Shown here in pieces: positions 6,441 to 7,655 of a DNA stretch of 7,655 nt. A model generated the notes under the pieces. The model worked only from the letters and a program-made list of their open reading frames with translations. It was not told the origin of the DNA and made no database searches. The stretch's first letter is position 1. Each line of letters begins with the position of its first letter. The position numbers were made by a program, and so were the translations under genes. Source of the DNA: an uncultured Pseudoflavonifractor sp. (GTDB lineage Bacteria > Bacillota > Clostridia > Oscillospirales > Oscillospiraceae); the NCBI GenBank assembly GCA_947383685.1, contig CANDEE010000069.1, forward strand, positions 1-7,655, written 5' to 3'.

Positions 6441-6449
6441 TCCGTCAAA
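6441..6449 (-). repeat. TTTGACGGA motif, copy 2 (leader of second AraC gene)
   Basis: Identical to the motif at 5492-5500 and in the same orientation relative to its gene. It lies about 10-20 bases downstream of the expected transcript start, a position suited to self-repression if it binds the regulator. Functional meaning is inferred. Confidence 0.25.
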
Positions 6450-6465
6450 CTGTCCATTTTTTATA

Positions 6466-6494
6466 ATCATAAAACATTTTCCTTTTTTCGTCAA
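6466..6494 (-). promoter_or_regulatory. Predicted sigma-A promoter of the second AraC regulator
   Basis: TTGACG (6494-6489), 17-base spacer, TATGAT (6471-6466) on the minus strand. The expected start near 6459 leaves an unusually long leader of about 110 bases. It lies just downstream of the SDR2 terminator, so the regulator is transcribed independently of SDR2. Confidence 0.75.
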
Positions 6495-6527
6495 CGAAAA
6501 TTTGCTGTTTCAAGTCAAGGGCATACA

Positions 6528-6564
6528 AAAACGGAGGACCCATAGAGATTGGGTCCTCCGTTTT
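6528..6564 (-). terminator. Intrinsic terminator of SDR2
   Basis: A perfect 15-bp stem (6528-6542 with 6550-6564) with a 7-base loop. Reading on the minus strand it has a GC-rich core and ends in a run of five T (6531-6527). It starts 18 bases after the SDR2 stop codon and closes SDR2 as a single-gene transcript. Confidence 0.85.
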
Positions 6565-6581
6565 GAATATTTTGGAATGTT

Positions 6582-7376
6582 TTATTTGGGTTGCTTCCCG
6601 ATATAGGCCAAAATGCCGCCATCCACATAGAGGATGTGACCGTTGACAAAATCAGAGGCTGCGGAAGCCAGGAACACGGCGGGGCCGCCCAAGTCGGCAG
6701 CGTCTCCCCATCGAGCAGCAGGAGTCTTGGAAATAATGAACTGGTCAAAGGGATGACGGCTGCCATCAGGCTGAAGCTCCCGGAGGGGCGCAGTCTGAGG
6801 TGTGGCAATATAACCGGGACCGATGCCGTTACATTGGATGTTGAACTCACCGTATTCGCTGGCAATGTTCCGAGTCAGCATCTTCAGGCCGCCCTTGGCG
6901 GCGGCATAGGCGGAGACAGTTTCCCGACCCAGCTCGCTCATCATGGAGCAGATGTTAATAATCTTACCGCCTCCCTGCTGAATCATATCAGGGATGACAG
7001 CCTTGGACACAATAAAGGGGGCATTTAGGTCCACATCAATGACCTGACGGAATTCGGAAGCCTTCATCTCGCACATGGGAATCCGCTTGATAATACCGGC
7101 GTTGTTGACCAATATGTTAATGTGGCCCACTTCTTTGGTGACCTTCTCCACTAAGGTGTTCACTGCGTCCTCATCGGTCACGTCACAGACATAGCCGTGA
7201 GCAGGGATACCCGCCTCTTTATAAGCTGCTAATCCTTTATCCACCAGTTCCTGCTTGATATCATTGAACACGATGGTAGCTCCGGCCTCCGCCATTGCGG
7301 TAGCGATGGCAAATCCGATACCGTAACTGGCCCCGGTGATAAGGGCCACCTTGCCGTCCAGACGAAACTTGTCCAT
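6582..7376 (-). CDS. SDR-family gluconate 5-dehydrogenase-type oxidoreductase (SDR2)
   Basis: 264-residue classical short-chain dehydrogenase, very like the streptococcal gluconate 5-dehydrogenase (often labelled idnO or Ga5DH): cofactor loop TGASYGIG at 14-21, FNDI at 37-40, NNAG at 91-94, catalytic Ser144, Tyr157 and Lys161, and the C-terminal VDGGILAYIGKQPK. The reaction would be reversible reduction of 5-keto-D-gluconate to gluconate. In clusters that degrade unsaturated uronates, a related reductase makes KDG from 2,5-diketo-3-deoxygluconate, which would suit the kdgK-eda context better. Asp39 after the second strand usually indicates NAD(H), although relatives with this residue have, as I recall, been studied with NADP. 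The start at 7376 follows AGGAGG by 8 bases; longer in-frame starts reach back over the promoter. It has its own promoter and terminator. It is a paralogue of SDR1. Confidence 0.9.
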   Translation of the reverse strand: MDKFRLDGKVALITGASYGIGFAIATAMAEAGATIVFNDIKQELVDKGLAAYKEAGIPAHGYVCDVTDEDAVNTLVEKVTKEVGHINILVNNAGIIKRIPMCEMKASEFRQVIDVDLNAPFIVSKAVIPDMIQQGGGKIINICSMMSELGRETVSAYAAAKGGLKMLTRNIASEYGEFNIQCNGIGPGYIATPQTAPLRELQPDGSRHPFDQFIISKTPAARWGDAADLGGPAVFLASAASDFVNGHILYVDGGILAYIGKQPK

Positions 7377-7440
7377 AACAGTTACCTCCTTAGTGTTGTA
7401 TCCTGCCGCAGCTTTCACGGCGCCGAATCTGGATATTTTT

Positions 7441-7469
7441 ATCATACCATAAACTTCCATTTGCAACAA
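7441..7469 (-). promoter_or_regulatory. Predicted promoter of SDR2 (extended -10)
   Basis: On the minus strand TATGAT (7446-7441) is preceded by TGG, forming an extended -10 element. A partial -35, TTGTTG (7469-7464), lies 17 bases upstream. Transcription would begin near 7434, about 58 bases before the start codon. Confidence 0.6.
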
Positions 7470-7523
7470 GGACAGAACGGAGAATCATTAGAAAAGAAAA
7501 TTGGAGTTTCGCGGAAAAAAGGC

Positions 7524-7552
7524 TTGCATTTTCCACTTCCCTGTGCTAAAAT
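7524..7552 (+). promoter_or_regulatory. Predicted promoter of the tRNA-Arg gene
   Basis: TTGCAT (7524-7529), 17-base spacer, TAAAAT (7547-7552), with TGC directly before the -10 giving an extended element. The expected start is near 7559, about 20 bases before the mature tRNA end. Confidence 0.65.
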
Positions 7553-7578
7553 AATCAAGCTGTCAAGAAAGACGGTAT

Positions 7579-7655
7579 GCGGCTGTAGCTCAGCTGGATA
7601 GAGTGACTGGCTACGAACCAGTAGGTCGGGGGTTCGAGTCCCTCCAGCCGTACCA
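7579..7655 (+). tRNA. tRNA-Arg, anticodon ACG
   Basis: A complete 77-base cloverleaf ending exactly at the window edge: acceptor GCGGCTG/CAGCCGT (7 bp, first pair a G·U), D-arm GCTC/GAGT, anticodon stem ACTGG/CCAGT with loop CTACGAA (anticodon ACG), 5-base variable loop AGGTC, T-arm GGGGG/CCCTC with loop TTCGAGT, discriminator A and an encoded CCA. The wobble A is expected to be deaminated to inosine, so the tRNA would read CGT, CGC and CGA arginine codons. It diverges from SDR2 and has its own promoter, so it is unrelated to the sugar-acid genes apart from position. Confidence 0.96.

Noticed and set aside
6582..7376. SDR1/SDR2 similarity read as a recent tandem duplication or mobile element
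   Set aside because: Nucleotide divergence is substantial, no terminal repeats or transposase are visible, and an AraC gene lies between them; they are old paralogues.
7404..7417. Possible catabolite-repression (cre) site in the SDR2 leader
   Set aside because: One half (TGAAAGC on the minus strand) fits the consensus, but the central CG and the other half do not.
7422..7430. GCCGAATCT in the SDR2 leader, identical to part of the eda-upstream repeat (2024-2032)
   Set aside because: Single copy, downstream of the promoter, with no second half-site; a nonamer match like this is plausible by chance.

Overview
The window reads as a sugar-acid (hexuronate) catabolism locus from a moderately GC-rich Firmicute, most likely a gut-type member of the Clostridia (order Oscillospirales would fit). 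The clues are strong AGGAGG ribosome binding sites 8-9 bases before almost every start, near-consensus sigma-A promoters in AT-rich gaps between GC-richer genes, a KDPG aldolase carrying an extra C-terminal domain of a kind I associate with clostridial relatives, and SDR enzymes closely resembling the gluconate 5-dehydrogenase of streptococci and clostridia. The taxonomic placement is inference.

Layout. Bases 1-885 (minus strand) hold the first 295 codons of a tagaturonate reductase (uxaB), cut by the window edge. A divergent intergenic region with two facing promoters separates it from an AraC-family regulator (1072-1962, plus). This is followed by a separately promoted pair, KDPG aldolase (eda, 2110-3075) and 2-keto-3-deoxygluconate kinase (kdgK, 3114-4142). 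A perfect 17-bp hairpin at 4209-4245 ends this block and also serves the genes converging from the right. On the minus strand, read right to left, come SDR2 (a gluconate 5-dehydrogenase type reductase, 7376-6582) with its own promoter and terminator, a second cupin-AraC regulator (6349-5570), a paralogous reductase SDR1 (5448-4660), and a small NTF2/SnoaL-like protein (4656-4291) spaced 3 bases from SDR1. A tRNA-Arg(ACG) gene with its own promoter, divergent from SDR2, fills the right end (7579-7655).

How the genes work together. UxaB reduces tagaturonate to altronate. An altronate dehydratase, not in the window, would convert this to 2-keto-3-deoxygluconate (KDG). The SDR enzymes may feed KDG (or 5-keto-gluconate-type sugars) into the same pool by reducing a keto sugar acid. 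KdgK phosphorylates KDG to KDPG, and Eda cleaves KDPG to pyruvate and glyceraldehyde 3-phosphate. Two different AraC regulators suggest that two inducers control two arms converging on one KDG trunk.

Most of the window is recognisable metabolism. The parts most worth a second look are the SDR1 + NTF2-like pair with its own regulator, the uneven divergence of the two SDR paralogues, the aldolase fusion, and repeat motifs at three of the promoters. I see no mobile element, CRISPR array, phage gene or clearly new defence-type system. No gap between genes exceeds 300 bases.
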